From Haloarcula salinisoli (GTDB lineage Archaea > Halobacteriota > Halobacteria > Halobacteriales > Haloarculaceae), in assembly GCF_019599405.1 (NCBI RefSeq), contig NZ_RKLQ01000003.1, positions 62,001-126,000 on the forward strand: a stretch of 64,000 nucleotides of DNA. The letters run 5' to 3'. The first letter of the stretch is position 1. Each line of letters opens with the position of its first letter. The translations under genes were made by a program, and so were the position numbers. Below the pieces are notes generated by a model. The model was not told where the DNA came from. It saw nothing but the letters and a program-made list of their open reading frames with translations, and did no database searches. Below, one piece after another: positions 6,909-15,980 of this stretch.

Positions 6909-9116
6909 TCACGCACCGTCGAACAGCGACGGCGTCGATAGGACCGCCAGCCGCTCGACCTCGACGGTGACGGCGTCCTCGCTGCGGGCGACGGCCACGT
7001 CCCGACCCGTGAACAGGTCCGTCGTGTCGACCACCGGCCGGAGGTCGACCCTGCGGGGGTCGGCGGCGAAGTTGACGACGACAATTCGCTTCGCATCGCC
7101 CGCGTTACGGCCGAAGACGAGCACGTCGTCGGGTGTTTCGGTCCGGTAGGCCGGGCGGACGAGGTCGGCGCTCGGGCCGAGGACGGGCGAGTCGTGGTAG
7201 AACGCGACGAGGCGCCGATAGAAATCGAGGTGGTCCTCGGGAAACTCCGCCCAGTTGACGAACGCCCGCTTGTACGGGTCGCGTTCGATGTCGTCGGCGC
7301 GGTCGTCGTCGTCGGCGTACGGAAACTCGCGGCGGGTCCCGTGTCTGGTAATGAGCCGCTCCTGGCCGTAGTAGAGCATCGGCACCCCAGGAAGCGTGAA
7401 CGCGGCAGCGGCTGCGGCGCGTGCGACCGCCGCCGGGTCCTCGCGGTGGCCGACGGCGGCCTCGTGGGCCAGCCGGGCCTCGTCGTGGTTCTCCGTGGCG
7501 TTCAGCAGGCGCGTATAGTCGGGAAAGCCGTCGCGCTCCCGGGCCTCGATGGCGTCGAGCAGGTCGCTGGGTGGCCGTTCGCCGCGGGCGACGGCGTGGG
7601 CCGTCTCGGTGAACCCGGTCGTGTCGAAGTGACAGTCGAACTCCGAGGCCGCGAAGGCGGGTGTCCGGGGGATGGCCTCGTCGAGCAGGAGGAAATCTGA
7701 GTCCATCGCACGCACGCGCTCGCGGACCTCCGCCCAGAAGCTGTGGGGCACTCCCCAGGCGATGTCACAGCGGAACCCGTCGACGCGCTCGGCCCAGAAC
7801 TCGACGGCGGCCAGCAGGTGTTCCCGCAGCGCGACGTTGCCGTGGTTGAGGTTTGGCTGGAGCCGCACGCCGAAGAAGCTGGTCTGGGCCGGCGCGGCGT
7901 CGTGGCGGCTCGCCCCCCGCTGGCGGTCGAACCAGTCGAAGTACGTCGAGGACGCGTCCCACGCCACGATATCTGGGAACTGGGCGGGCTCATCGGGATC
8001 GTCGCCGACTTGCGCGATGGTCTCCTGGAAGAACGGGTGAGTCCAGCCGCAGTGGTTGGCGACGAGGTCGAAGCAGACGCGGATGTCGTGGTCGTGACAC
8101 CGGTCGACGAACGCCTCGAACTCCGCGATGGTGCCCAGGTCCGGGGCCACGTCGAAGTAGTCTGCCGTGCTGTACCCGTGTGGGCCGCCCGGCGCGGTCT
8201 CGACGGTGGGACTCCAGGCCGGGACGATGGGTGTCAACCACACCACGTCGACGCCCAGCTCGTCTAAGTAGCTGACTCGGTCGGCCAGCACCTCGAAGGT
8301 GGTCTCGCCCGGCTCGCCGGCGAAAGAACGCGTGAATATCTCGTAGACGACGGCGTCGTCGAGCCAGTCGGGCGGTCGGTTCGGCAGGGAGACGGACTCG
8401 GACTCGGGGTCGAGCACAATCTCGTCACGAACGCCGACACGCTGGCCGTCGAACGGGGCTGCGTAGAGGCGCGTCGGCCCGTCCAGCGCGGCGGCGGGAA
8501 TACGCGCCGTAGTCCCATCGACCGCGATGTAGGTCGCGGCGAGACCGCTCGCGTCGTGGGGGAGGTACTCGACGACGAGGTCCGACTCGACGGCGTGGCT
8601 GTCCGACGCGAGTTCGGCCCCGGATTCGACGACGAACGACTCGGTGGCGGCGTCGTACCGGCCGTCGAGTTCGATGCGTGGCGGGCCACCGCAATCCCGC
8701 CGTCCGCTGGCGCCGACCCCGTCGGCGGCCGCCGCGTCGCCCTCGTCCCCGTCGAAGACCCGAACCGTCAGCTCGTGGGTCCCGTCGGGCGCGTCGAGTT
8801 CGAAGACGTAGGTCCCCGGCTCGTCGGGCTCGAACTCGGCGGTGTGTCCCAGGCCGTGGTCGTAGCGGTCGCGGTCGTCGTACGGCGTCGGCGCGTCCTC
8901 GAGGGTGGCGCTGCTTCCCGCCGGGCGAGACACGACCGACCACGAGAACGCGTCGGCGTCGTAGCTCTTCGGGTCCCGTTCGGGCGACCCCGCTATCGTC
9001 GGCGCGAGGTTGTCCCGGTCGAACCCGTGCTCTACGTCGACGAAGACGGGGTCGACGATGCGCTGGCCCACCTGCATGAACCGCGGCGGGCCGGGGTGGT
9101 GGCTGTCGAGTCCCAT
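6909..9116 (-). CDS. GH13 alpha-amylase family glycosidase
   Basis: 735 aa. Residues about 1-125 form an immunoglobulin/PKD-like beta domain, and about 145-245 a second beta-rich domain. The catalytic (beta/alpha)8 barrel starts near 250. GH13 regions are visible: D-L-V-A-N-H (350-355), G-F-R-C-D with the nucleophile Asp451, L-L-L-D-E with the acid/base Glu480, and E-N-H-D with Asp545. All three catalytic acids are present. A C-terminal beta domain follows. It likely hydrolyses alpha-glucans or maltodextrins; exact specificity cannot be read. No signal peptide is visible, so it is probably cytoplasmic, and stands alone with no transporter or trehalose genes nearby. The ATG at 9114-9116 gives the full N-terminal domain. 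Confidence 0.92.
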   Translation of the reverse strand: MGLDSHHPGPPRFMQVGQRIVDPVFVDVEHGFDRDNLAPTIAGSPERDPKSYDADAFSWSVVSRPAGSSATLEDAPTPYDDRDRYDHGLGHTAEFEPDEPGTYVFELDAPDGTHELTVRVFDGDEGDAAAADGVGASGRRDCGGPPRIELDGRYDAATESFVVESGAELASDSHAVESDLVVEYLPHDASGLAATYIAVDGTTARIPAAALDGPTRLYAAPFDGQRVGVRDEIVLDPESESVSLPNRPPDWLDDAVVYEIFTRSFAGEPGETTFEVLADRVSYLDELGVDVVWLTPIVPAWSPTVETAPGGPHGYSTADYFDVAPDLGTIAEFEAFVDRCHDHDIRVCFDLVANHCGWTHPFFQETIAQVGDDPDEPAQFPDIVAWDASSTYFDWFDRQRGASRHDAAPAQTSFFGVRLQPNLNHGNVALREHLLAAVEFWAERVDGFRCDIAWGVPHSFWAEVRERVRAMDSDFLLLDEAIPRTPAFAASEFDCHFDTTGFTETAHAVARGERPPSDLLDAIEARERDGFPDYTRLLNATENHDEARLAHEAAVGHREDPAAVARAAAAAAFTLPGVPMLYYGQERLITRHGTRREFPYADDDDRADDIERDPYKRAFVNWAEFPEDHLDFYRRLVAFYHDSPVLGPSADLVRPAYRTETPDDVLVFGRNAGDAKRIVVVNFAADPRRVDLRPVVDTTDLFTGRDVAVARSEDAVTVEVERLAVLSTPSLFDGA

Positions 9117-9230
9117 CGGCTGGTGGTATCTGGTACAGCCCCGGAGATGAGGGTTGCGGGCGAGGTCGCCTGCGTAGTCGTGGTGGAGATGGTGGTCCGC
9201 CGTGGAGGGCGATTCGCTTCCGGCACGCGC

Positions 9231-9620
9231 TCAGCAGACGATGACGCTGGCGCTGTACTGTCGGCCGTCGTACTCGACGACGTGTGGCGGGTCATCCCAC
9301 CGGTCGGGTAGTCTCTTGCCCAGCTCGACCGTGCCGTTTCTGACCCCGCGCCGGAACTCCCGCTGTGCCTGCGCGGAGAGATCCGAGTACTGTCGTGTCA
9401 TGTCGGCCTCAGAACCCCGCTCCTCGGAGACGACTTCGACGGTCAGGACGTACGGACAGTCGTAGTGCGATGCCGTCCTCGGTGTCGGTGTGGGTTCGGT
9501 AGGCGTCGCCGTGGCGGGCGGCGTCGGCGTGGTCGCCACCGGTGTCGTCTGTGTGGTCGCACAGCCACTTACGACTGCGAGCAGAGAGAGGCCGGCTAGC
9601 AGGAACGGCCTACGGTGCAT
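9231..9620 (-). CDS. Hypothetical lipoprotein
   Basis: 129 aa. The N-terminal signal (M-H-R-R-P-F-L-L-A-G-L) ends in a lipobox V-V-S-G-C with the lipid-acceptor Cys at residue 20. A Thr/Pro linker (about 22-48) and a small globular domain with two further cysteines (55 and 129) follow. Likely anchored to the outer face of the membrane. No family recognised. The ATG at 9618-9620 is chosen because it places the signal sequence at the N terminus; the longer frame upstream does not look coding. Confidence 0.8.
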   Translation of the reverse strand: MHRRPFLLAGLSLLAVVSGCATTQTTPVATTPTPPATATPTEPTPTPRTASHYDCPYVLTVEVVSEERGSEADMTRQYSDLSAQAQREFRRGVRNGTVELGKRLPDRWDDPPHVVEYDGRQYSASVIVC

Positions 9621-9844
9621 GGCGACGAAATCACATCCGTCTGATAAATACTTTGTCTGTGACCCCGCCACGCATCGATGGCCGACCCTCGCTGCTGGCC
9701 GGTGAGTCGAGCCAGTCCGGGCTGTGTGACCCCGTCGCCCGCTGGCGGACCCGGTAGCCATCGGGGTCGCGTGGGCGCCGACGCGGTGGCCCGAAATAGG
9801 AGTCTCATAACAATATCGCCGATATCGGTAGAGGCGGTAGGCAG

Positions 9845-10519
9845 ATGCCACACGCGGACTGGGCCGTACAGGACGGCGCCGTCGTCGAGCGGCCACGCGA
9901 CATCCAGCAGCATCCGCTGCTTTCGGCGATATACGACAGACACGACGAGCTCATCGCGGACCACCTGCCCGGGGGCGAGACGCTGGAACTCGCCTTCGGC
10001 CAGCATATCCACCCGCAGGCGGACGTCGGGACTGAGGCGTGGCGGTCGAACGCGGTCGGCGTCGGGCGGCCGGCGGTGCTGGGCGACGCGCGCTCGCTGC
10101 CGTTCGACGACGGCGTGTTCGACGCTATCATCGGTCGTCGGTTTCTCCACCACGTCCCCGACGGGGACCGGGCCGACATTCTGCAGGAGGTCCATCGCGT
10201 CCTGAGACCCAGTGGTCGGGTCGTCCTCGTGGAGGGGACACCGGGGCTGTACCGACGGCTGACGAAACGCACGGCGTTCAGCCTCGGCCTGCTCGACGAG
10301 GACAACGACCGCTACGGCCACTTATCGGAGGCGGCGGTCACCGGCCTCGTCAGCGCCCACTTCGAGGTCCGCACCAAACGGACGCTCGGCTCACCGTTCA
10401 TACTCGCGAGCATCGCAGAGAGCCGACTCGCCGCGTCGCTGTTCCCGCTCTACGAGCGGACACAGTGTATCAAGTGGTGGACGTTCATCGTCGGTCAGAA
10501 GCCGGAACCGCCAGACTGA
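9845..10519 (+). CDS. Class I SAM-dependent methyltransferase
   Basis: 224 aa. The Rossmann-fold methyltransferase pattern shows as E-L-A-F-G-Q motif I (about residue 45), L-P-F-D-D-G-V-F-D-A-I-I-G motif IV region (about 84-97), and the helix H-R-V-L-R-P-S-G-R-V-V-L-V (about 118-130), the Methyltransf_11 hallmark. The region GQHIHPQ is unusual compared with the normal G-x-G-x-G glycine motif. Substrate unknown; such enzymes often modify lipids, quinones or small molecules. It stands alone between genes of opposite orientation. Confidence 0.85.
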   Translation: MPHADWAVQDGAVVERPRDIQQHPLLSAIYDRHDELIADHLPGGETLELAFGQHIHPQADVGTEAWRSNAVGVGRPAVLGDARSLPFDDGVFDAIIGRRFLHHVPDGDRADILQEVHRVLRPSGRVVLVEGTPGLYRRLTKRTAFSLGLLDEDNDRYGHLSEAAVTGLVSAHFEVRTKRTLGSPFILASIAESRLAASLFPLYERTQCIKWWTFIVGQKPEPPD

Positions 10520-10555
10520 GGCCGCTCACGAGCACTGTCGCGGCCCACCGCAGTC

Positions 10556-10960
10556 TCACTCGTTGGCCAGGCCGACGTCCTCGACGAGGAGTCGAATGTC
10601 GTTGTCGCTGCCGTCCTCCGGCGCGAACGGAATCCCGCTTGCTTCTGCACAGTCGCCTTCGCCGACGTTCTGGGTCTCGAAGCCACCGAACAGGGTCGTC
10701 AGCTTCGCCGTCCCGGTGCCGTCGTCGATGATGACTTCGTTGTCTCCGATCGACTGGATCTCGCCCGTGATGCTTACGCTGTCGCCATCGCCTGTCGAGG
10801 CCTCCTCTGCGGTCGACGGTTCTTCGTTGTTTACATCCTCGGCCACGGTACCGATCTCGTCTTCCCCCGGTCCACAGCCGCCGAGTATGCCACTGCAGCC
10901 CGCCATAGACGCGGTAGCGCCCGCCGCGGCCATGATTTTCAATGTCTTCCGTCGCTTCAT
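10556..10960 (-). CDS. Lipoprotein with OB-fold-like domain
   Basis: 134 aa. N-terminal K-R-R-K-T-L-K followed by an Ala-rich hydrophobic stretch ends in a lipobox M-A-G-C (Cys22), resembling a haloarchaeal twin-arginine lipoprotein signal. After an acidic Glu/Asp/Thr linker (30-60), the C-terminal part V-S-I-T-G-E-I-Q-S-I-G-D-N-E-V-I-I-D-D-G-T-G has the strand pattern of a small OB fold. Ligand unknown. Likely attached to the cell surface. Confidence 0.75.
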   Translation of the reverse strand: MKRRKTLKIMAAAGATASMAGCSGILGGCGPGEDEIGTVAEDVNNEEPSTAEEASTGDGDSVSITGEIQSIGDNEVIIDDGTGTAKLTTLFGGFETQNVGEGDCAEASGIPFAPEDGSDNDIRLLVEDVGLANE

Positions 10961-11107
10961 TACGACGTATCAATCTATACTCCGATGAATAAAATTTTCC
11001 ATTAGCTAACTGGACGGTTCCGGGACACGGCGCCGGCGGCGTCCCACCCGACACCGAGTCCAGCCCAGTGACTACACTTATCCGGTGGGTGGACACAACT
11101 CGTCCGT

Positions 11108-12103
11108 ATGAGCGACGAGTCGTCCGACCACAAACAAAGCCGTCTGTTCACCACCGAGGACGGCGACTTCGACGAAGACCGGGCGAAGGCGGACGCGCTC
11201 CCCGTCGAGGACGGCGAGGTCGTCGACACCGGCGAGCTCGCGGACCACCAGCGCTACGTCGAGGAGCGGGGCATCTACGACGAGCGCAACCGGGTCAACG
11301 ACCTCACCGGCCGGGAGTGGAAGTTCGCGACCAAATCCGTCATCCCCGAGCAGTACCCGCCCGCCATCCAGCACGACCTGCGGAGCGAACACGGCGGCCA
11401 GAAACCCCCCAGACTCTGTCTGGCACTCATCCAGCGGTTCAGCAAGGCCGGCGACCTCGTGCTCGACCCCTTCGCCGGCGTCGGCGGCACGCTGCTTGGG
11501 GCCTCGCTGGCCGAGTACGAGGGCACCGGTCGCCGCGACGCCGTCGGCTTCGAACGCACCGAGCGCTGGATAGATATCTACGAGACGGTCCTCGAACGCG
11601 AGAACGCCGACCGCGAGGCCCGCGGCGAGGGACCGCTGGCCGCCCAGGAGCTGCGCCACGGGGACTGTGCCGACCTGGTCGAAGACGTCGAGACCGACGG
11701 CGTCGACTTTCTTCTCACCGACGTCCCCTACTGGGACATGGACAAGGTCGAACAGACCCGCAACGAGGTCGAGACCCGCGACAGCAAGCTGGGCGATTTC
11801 GACGACGACGACCGCCAGACGAAAGCCGACTGGCTCGACGAGATGGAAGCGAAGTTCGCGCAGTTCCGCCGTGTCGTCACGCCCGACGGCTACGTGGCGG
11901 TCTTCATCGGCGATATGTACCGCGAGCAGTCCTACAACATGCTCTCGGCGGAGCTCGCCGACCGCATCGAGGCCGCCGGCTACACGCTGAAGGCGAATCT
12001 CGTCTGGTACGACCCCTCGAAGGACCTCCACGTCTACGGCTATCCGTTCTCCTTTGTCCCCTCGATGGTCCACCAGAACATCCTGGTCTTTCGCAACGAC
12101 TGA
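11108..12103 (+). CDS. DNA (N4/N6) methyltransferase-like protein
   Basis: 331 aa. SAM-binding motif I is D-P-F-A-G-V-G-G-T (residues 120-128). The catalytic motif IV position reads T-D-V-P-Y-W (204-209), where amino-methyltransferases usually have (D/N/S)-P-P-(Y/F/W). The C-terminal segment H-Q-N-I-L-V-F-R is typical of N6_N4-type methylases. Motif order is I then IV, unlike the common beta class. No restriction gene is adjacent, so it may be an orphan DNA methylase; an RNA or tRNA substrate is also possible. Confidence 0.72.
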   Translation: MSDESSDHKQSRLFTTEDGDFDEDRAKADALPVEDGEVVDTGELADHQRYVEERGIYDERNRVNDLTGREWKFATKSVIPEQYPPAIQHDLRSEHGGQKPPRLCLALIQRFSKAGDLVLDPFAGVGGTLLGASLAEYEGTGRRDAVGFERTERWIDIYETVLERENADREARGEGPLAAQELRHGDCADLVEDVETDGVDFLLTDVPYWDMDKVEQTRNEVETRDSKLGDFDDDDRQTKADWLDEMEAKFAQFRRVVTPDGYVAVFIGDMYREQSYNMLSAELADRIEAAGYTLKANLVWYDPSKDLHVYGYPFSFVPSMVHQNILVFRND

Positions 12104-12152
12104 CACTGCCGGCTGTACGTTCGGAAAGATATTCGCCGTCGCGGGATGCCGA

Positions 12153-12290
12153 ATGACGTCCGTTCGTTACAGCCGGCAGTACGAGCCCGCAGACGGCGTT
12201 TGGACCGGCTTACCGACGCCGGGACAGTGGTACCTGGCCGCGGGCGCTCCCCCAGTCGACGGCGACGCCCAGCGGTGGCACGAGGAGTAA
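12153..12290 (+). CDS. Possible 45-aa small protein
   Basis: Short ORF starting MTSVRYSRQYEPADG and ending QRWHEE, with the acidic, Trp/Tyr-containing composition of a small haloarchaeal protein. It sits between the methyltransferase and the GNAT gene on the same strand. No family is recognised and the size makes the call uncertain. The longer in-frame ORF from 12054 overlaps the methyltransferase and is not favoured. Confidence 0.4.
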   Translation: MTSVRYSRQYEPADGVWTGLPTPGQWYLAAGAPPVDGDAQRWHEE

Positions 12291-12330
12291 CCGCAGAATT
12301 ACAAGGCAGAGACTGCCCGGGTGTGGGACC

Positions 12331-13440
12331 ATGGCTGGGGACGACTACCGGATTCGCCCGTACCGACCGCGGGACCGGGCGGGTTTTCTCTCGCTGTACG
12401 AGACGGTCTGGGGCCACCGGAAGAGCCGCGACTGGTTCGAGTGGCGATTTCAGTCGAACCCCTATAGCGACCGCGTGGAGATGGTCGTCGCCGAAACCGA
12501 CGACACTATGGTCGGCGTCGAACCGCTGTTGCCCTTTCGGCTCCGCGTCGGCGACCGACGCCTCGCCGCCTACCAGCCCGTCGACTGGCTCGTCCACCCT
12601 GACCACCGACGGCGGGGCCTGTTCACGCGGATGACCGAGCGGCTACTCGCACGGTACGCCGACGACGCGGCGCTCCTGTTCAACTTCCCGACCGACGCCT
12701 TGCTCTCCGGGCTCGAATCGTTCGACTGGCGCGTCGTCGGCGACCTTCCCACGAGCTACCGCGTCCAGAACCCCCGCCCGCTCGTGGCCGACGCCGTCGG
12801 TCCCAGGGCCGAAAAGGCACTCTCGCCTGCCATCCGGGTCGCCTCGGCGGCCACGAAACGCGGGCTCGCCCTCCTCGACCGCTACAACGTCCCCGCGACG
12901 GACTACACCGTCGAGGCCCACGACCGACTCCCGGTCGAGACAGTCGAACGGCTCTACGCTGGCACGGCACCGACCGCTATCCACGTCCCCCGGGACGAGC
13001 CCTACCTGGCCTGGCGGTTCGACAACCCCCACTGGGAGACGACGACCTACGTCGCCACCGCCGACGGCGACCCCGTCGGGAGCATCATCGCCGCGACCGA
13101 ACGGCGCGACGACTGCACGACGGCGATGGTACTGGACTGCCAGCCGATGTGTGACGACCGCGCCGACGTCATCGAACCCCTCCTCGTCCGGTTCGTCCGC
13201 GACAACCGCGACGCCGACGTGCTGAAAGCGCCCGGCTGGTACGCCCCGCGACTCCGCCGCCGCTACGGCTTCTGGCACGACAGCGCCCTCGCCGTCTCGC
13301 GGTTCCCCACCATCTCCCGGGCCACCGTCCGCCCGCTGGTCGAGGACCTCGACGACGCCGACGCCTGGCTGCTCGACGGGCGCCGTCTCACCGACCGCGC
13401 GAGCTGGCGACTCACGCTCGCCGACCTCGATATCGAGTGA
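12331..13440 (+). CDS. GNAT-type N-acyltransferase
   Basis: 369 aa. The N-terminal half matches a GNAT fold: the strand/turn W-L-V-H-P-D-H-R-R-R-G-L-F-T-R-M (about residues 85-100) is the acetyl-CoA pyrophosphate-binding motif A (R/Q-x-x-G-x-G/A). The C-terminal half repeats GNAT-like strands (D-P-V-G-S-I-I-A), as in two-domain acyltransferases. Acceptor substrate unknown. Arginine and aspartate content and GC are like the host genes. Confidence 0.82.
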   Translation: MAGDDYRIRPYRPRDRAGFLSLYETVWGHRKSRDWFEWRFQSNPYSDRVEMVVAETDDTMVGVEPLLPFRLRVGDRRLAAYQPVDWLVHPDHRRRGLFTRMTERLLARYADDAALLFNFPTDALLSGLESFDWRVVGDLPTSYRVQNPRPLVADAVGPRAEKALSPAIRVASAATKRGLALLDRYNVPATDYTVEAHDRLPVETVERLYAGTAPTAIHVPRDEPYLAWRFDNPHWETTTYVATADGDPVGSIIAATERRDDCTTAMVLDCQPMCDDRADVIEPLLVRFVRDNRDADVLKAPGWYAPRLRRRYGFWHDSALAVSRFPTISRATVRPLVEDLDDADAWLLDGRRLTDRASWRLTLADLDIE

Positions 13441-13584
13441 GGACCGCTCGGACGGTCGCCTGCACGACCACGCTCCCCGATGAGTGACACCAGATGCACA
13501 CAAGCGACTGAACTCGAAGGCAACCACGGGGCCTGCCACTCGCAAGCCCCCCGATTAACCCGTGAAAGCGACAGTATCCACTGA

Positions 13585-14427
13585 ATGCCCACACTCTCTA
13601 TCGAGGACGGACGGCTCTGGTACGACGACCACGGACGCGGGCCGCCGCTGGTCTGTATTCACGGTGGCTGGCTGAACACCCACTCCTGGGACGAGCAGGT
13701 CGAGCGATTCGCAGACGAGTACCGGGTGGTGCGGTTCGACCTCCGTGGGCACGGCCGGACCGGCCCGACCGGGACGCGAGACTATTCCATCGACCTGTTC
13801 GTGGACGACCTCGAACGCCTCCTCGACCACCTCGATATCCACCGCCCGATTCTCTGTGGCCTGTCCGTCGGCGGCATGATAGCACAGTCCTACCTCGATA
13901 GACACCCAGACCGGGCGCGAGGCGCCGTCGTCGGCGGGCCGCTGCAGTCGATGCCCCCGGTCGACATCCCGCCGATGATGAAGCCCTTCCTCTCGCCGCT
14001 CCCGGCGATAACGGGGATGGCGTCGACGTTCGGCTCGACCGCGACGTTTCAGTCGCTGCTGGCCTCTATCAGGGCGATAACTGGCCGGCGGTGGCTGACG
14101 CTCGACCCCGCAGTCCGCTCGAAAGCGCTCGATGCGCTCGACGACGTCTCACCGGACGAGTACCGGAAGATATTCCGTGCGCTCTACGAGTTCGAACCGC
14201 CGAATCTGTCCCACATCGCGACGCCCGTGCTCGTCCTCTACGGGGCCCAGGAAGCGCCCATGGTCAAGCGCCAGGGCGAGCAACTCGCGACGACCGTTCC
14301 CCAGGGGCAGTTACGCGAGATACCAGACTCGGGGCACCTCATCAATCAGGACAACCCGTTGGCGTTCAACGAGGCCTGTGCGGCGTTTTTCGGGACCCTG
14401 GCGCCGTCGGTCGCTCACCCTCCGTGA
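13585..14427 (+). CDS. Alpha/beta-hydrolase
   Basis: 280 aa. Oxyanion-hole motif H-G-G-W (26-29), the F-D-L-R-G-H-G-R strand (51-58), and nucleophile elbow G-L-S-V-G-G with Ser94. The catalytic His is probably in D-S-G-H-L-I-N near residue 253. Similar to 3-oxoadipate enol-lactonase and esterase-like hydrolases; substrate not determinable. A TATA-like GATTAAC lies about 30 nt before the ATG. This is the last host gene before the integrative element, ending 42 bases before the left attachment repeat. Confidence 0.88.
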   Translation: MPTLSIEDGRLWYDDHGRGPPLVCIHGGWLNTHSWDEQVERFADEYRVVRFDLRGHGRTGPTGTRDYSIDLFVDDLERLLDHLDIHRPILCGLSVGGMIAQSYLDRHPDRARGAVVGGPLQSMPPVDIPPMMKPFLSPLPAITGMASTFGSTATFQSLLASIRAITGRRWLTLDPAVRSKALDALDDVSPDEYRKIFRALYEFEPPNLSHIATPVLVLYGAQEAPMVKRQGEQLATTVPQGQLREIPDSGHLINQDNPLAFNEACAAFFGTLAPSVAHPP

Positions 14428-14469
14428 TTTTGGGGTGGCCGTGTGGCGACTGTGATTCGCGAAAAAGTA

Positions 14470-14486
14470 GTATGCCGCCTCCCGGA
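14470..14486 (+). other. Left attachment repeat (attL-like), copy of the tRNA-Phe 3' end
   Basis: 17 bases (GTATGCCGCCTCCCGGA) are identical to 29869-29885, the 3' acceptor and T-stem end of the tRNA-Phe gene. Identity stops after this core (CCTCAAC versus TTTGAACC), so the copy is not a functional tRNA. The integrase gene starts 46 bases to the right. Classical target-site duplication of an archaeal tRNA-integrating element. Confidence 0.85.
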
Positions 14487-14531
14487 CCTCAACTGGTGGT
14501 TTACATGCCGGTAACACAACCCCCCGTGTAG

Positions 14532-15779
14532 ATGACGAGAAACGCAGATCGTCGAATCGAGAATCTGCAGGACCGCATCGAGCGGGCCGAGGAGATGAGT
14601 GGAGACGACCAGGACGTGCTGCAGGCCTTCGACAATAGGCTGGCCCTGCTCGGGAGCCAGTACGGCAAGGAACGCCGTGAGAAGCTGCTCAGGCACTGTG
14701 TGCGCATCGCCGAGGAAGTCGGTGGACTGGCCGACGCCCTCGACGACAAGCGAGCTGCCGAGGACATCGTCCGCTGGATTCACGACACCTACGACAACGA
14801 GGAGTCCAACCGGGACTACCGGGTCGCGCTGCGGATGTTCGGGAAGCACGTCAGCGACGGCGACGAGATTCCCGATAGTATCGCGTGGGTCTCGGCGACC
14901 ACGTCGAAGGACTACAACCCGATGCCGAACCCGGCGAAGATGCTCTGGTGGGACGAGCACATCAAGCCCATGCTGAACGAGTGCCGACACGCCCGAGACA
15001 AGGCGCTCATCGCCGTCGCGTGGGACTCCGGGGCCCGGAGCGGGGAACTCCGAAACCTCACCGTCGGCGACGTTTCCGACCACAAATACGGTCTGCGTAT
15101 CTCCGTCGACGGGAAGAAGGGCGAGCGATCGGTCATCCTGACGACCGCCGTTCCCCAACTCCAGCAGTGGCTGAACGTCCATCCGGGGAAGGACCAGCCG
15201 GACGCCCCGCTCTGGTCGAAACTGAGCAAGCCCGAAGATATCAGCTACCAGATGAAGCTCAAAATCCTCAAGAAGCACGCCCGGAAGGCTGGCGTGAACC
15301 ACTGCGACGTGACTTTCACCCGGATGCGCAAGTCTTCCGCTTCCTATCTCGCTTCGGACGGCGTGAATCAGGCCCACATCGAGGACCATCATGGCTGGGA
15401 CCGGGGTTCTGACGTTGCTTCCCGTTATGTTGCTGTCTTCGGCGACGCCAACGACCGCGCTATCGCGCAGGCCCACGGCGTCGACGTGGAAGAGGACGAA
15501 TCCGACCCGATTGCTCCGGTCACCTGCCCCCGCTGCCGGAACGAGACGCCCCGCGACGAACCCACCTGTGTCTGGTGCAGTCAGGCGATGGACGCGGCGG
15601 CTGTCGAAGAACTGGAGCGGGAACAGGACGAGATTCGGTCGGAACTGCTGCAGATTGCCCACGACGACCCTGACTTCCTCGACAACCTCGACCGCGTCGA
15701 GCAATTCATCGAGCTCGGTGACGAGAACCCCGAACTCCTCCGTGAGGCCAGGGAGTTCGCCAGCCTCACCGAGAGCTGA
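14532..15779 (+). CDS. int: Tyrosine recombinase/integrase with C-terminal zinc ribbon
   Basis: 415 aa. An N-terminal helical core-binding region (1-150) precedes a catalytic domain with Arg169 (G-A-R-S-G-E-L), a Lys in the K-K-G beta hairpin (195-196), Arg266, His287 (D-H-H-G-W) and the nucleophile Tyr299 (S-R-Y-V). The usual HxxR box reads T-R-M-R (263-266), so its His is replaced by Thr. Then follows a zinc ribbon (C332-x2-C335, C346-x2-C349) and an acidic helical tail, as in haloarchaeal plasmid and virus integrases. It sits 46 bases from the left att repeat and should catalyse integration into and excision from tRNA-Phe. Confidence 0.92.
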   Translation: MTRNADRRIENLQDRIERAEEMSGDDQDVLQAFDNRLALLGSQYGKERREKLLRHCVRIAEEVGGLADALDDKRAAEDIVRWIHDTYDNEESNRDYRVALRMFGKHVSDGDEIPDSIAWVSATTSKDYNPMPNPAKMLWWDEHIKPMLNECRHARDKALIAVAWDSGARSGELRNLTVGDVSDHKYGLRISVDGKKGERSVILTTAVPQLQQWLNVHPGKDQPDAPLWSKLSKPEDISYQMKLKILKKHARKAGVNHCDVTFTRMRKSSASYLASDGVNQAHIEDHHGWDRGSDVASRYVAVFGDANDRAIAQAHGVDVEEDESDPIAPVTCPRCRNETPRDEPTCVWCSQAMDAAAVEELEREQDEIRSELLQIAHDDPDFLDNLDRVEQFIELGDENPELLREAREFASLTES

Positions 15780-15791
15780 AGCGGCCACCGG

Positions 15792-15980
15792 CTACACCTC
15801 CTCCTTCGCGCGCTCGATCTCGCTCTGTACGTCGTGTAGGGTCGGTTCGTCCCCGTATCGGATGAGTGCCCGCAGTGCCAGTGCGCGGACGAACTCGTCG
15901 TCCCCGTGCTTGATGATGCGGACGAGCGTGTCCCTGTTCTCCCGGACGAACTGGTCCCCGTCTGCGTTCTTCGCCGTCAT
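15792..15980 (-). CDS. Small helical protein, integrase-adjacent
   Basis: 62 aa, acidic, helix-rich (HEAT-like: VRALALRALIRYGDE). Its ATG overlaps the stop of the upstream zinc-finger gene as ATGA, so translation is coupled. It converges with the integrase, stops 12 bases apart. Function unknown; small ORFs next to integrases of haloarchaeal elements may influence excision (inference). Confidence 0.65.
   Translation of the reverse strand: MTAKNADGDQFVRENRDTLVRIIKHGDDEFVRALALRALIRYGDEPTLHDVQSEIERAKEEV

Noticed and set aside
14470-14545. A second tRNA-Phe gene at the left edge
   Set aside because: Only the last 17 bases match; T-loop and the rest cannot fold into a tRNA.
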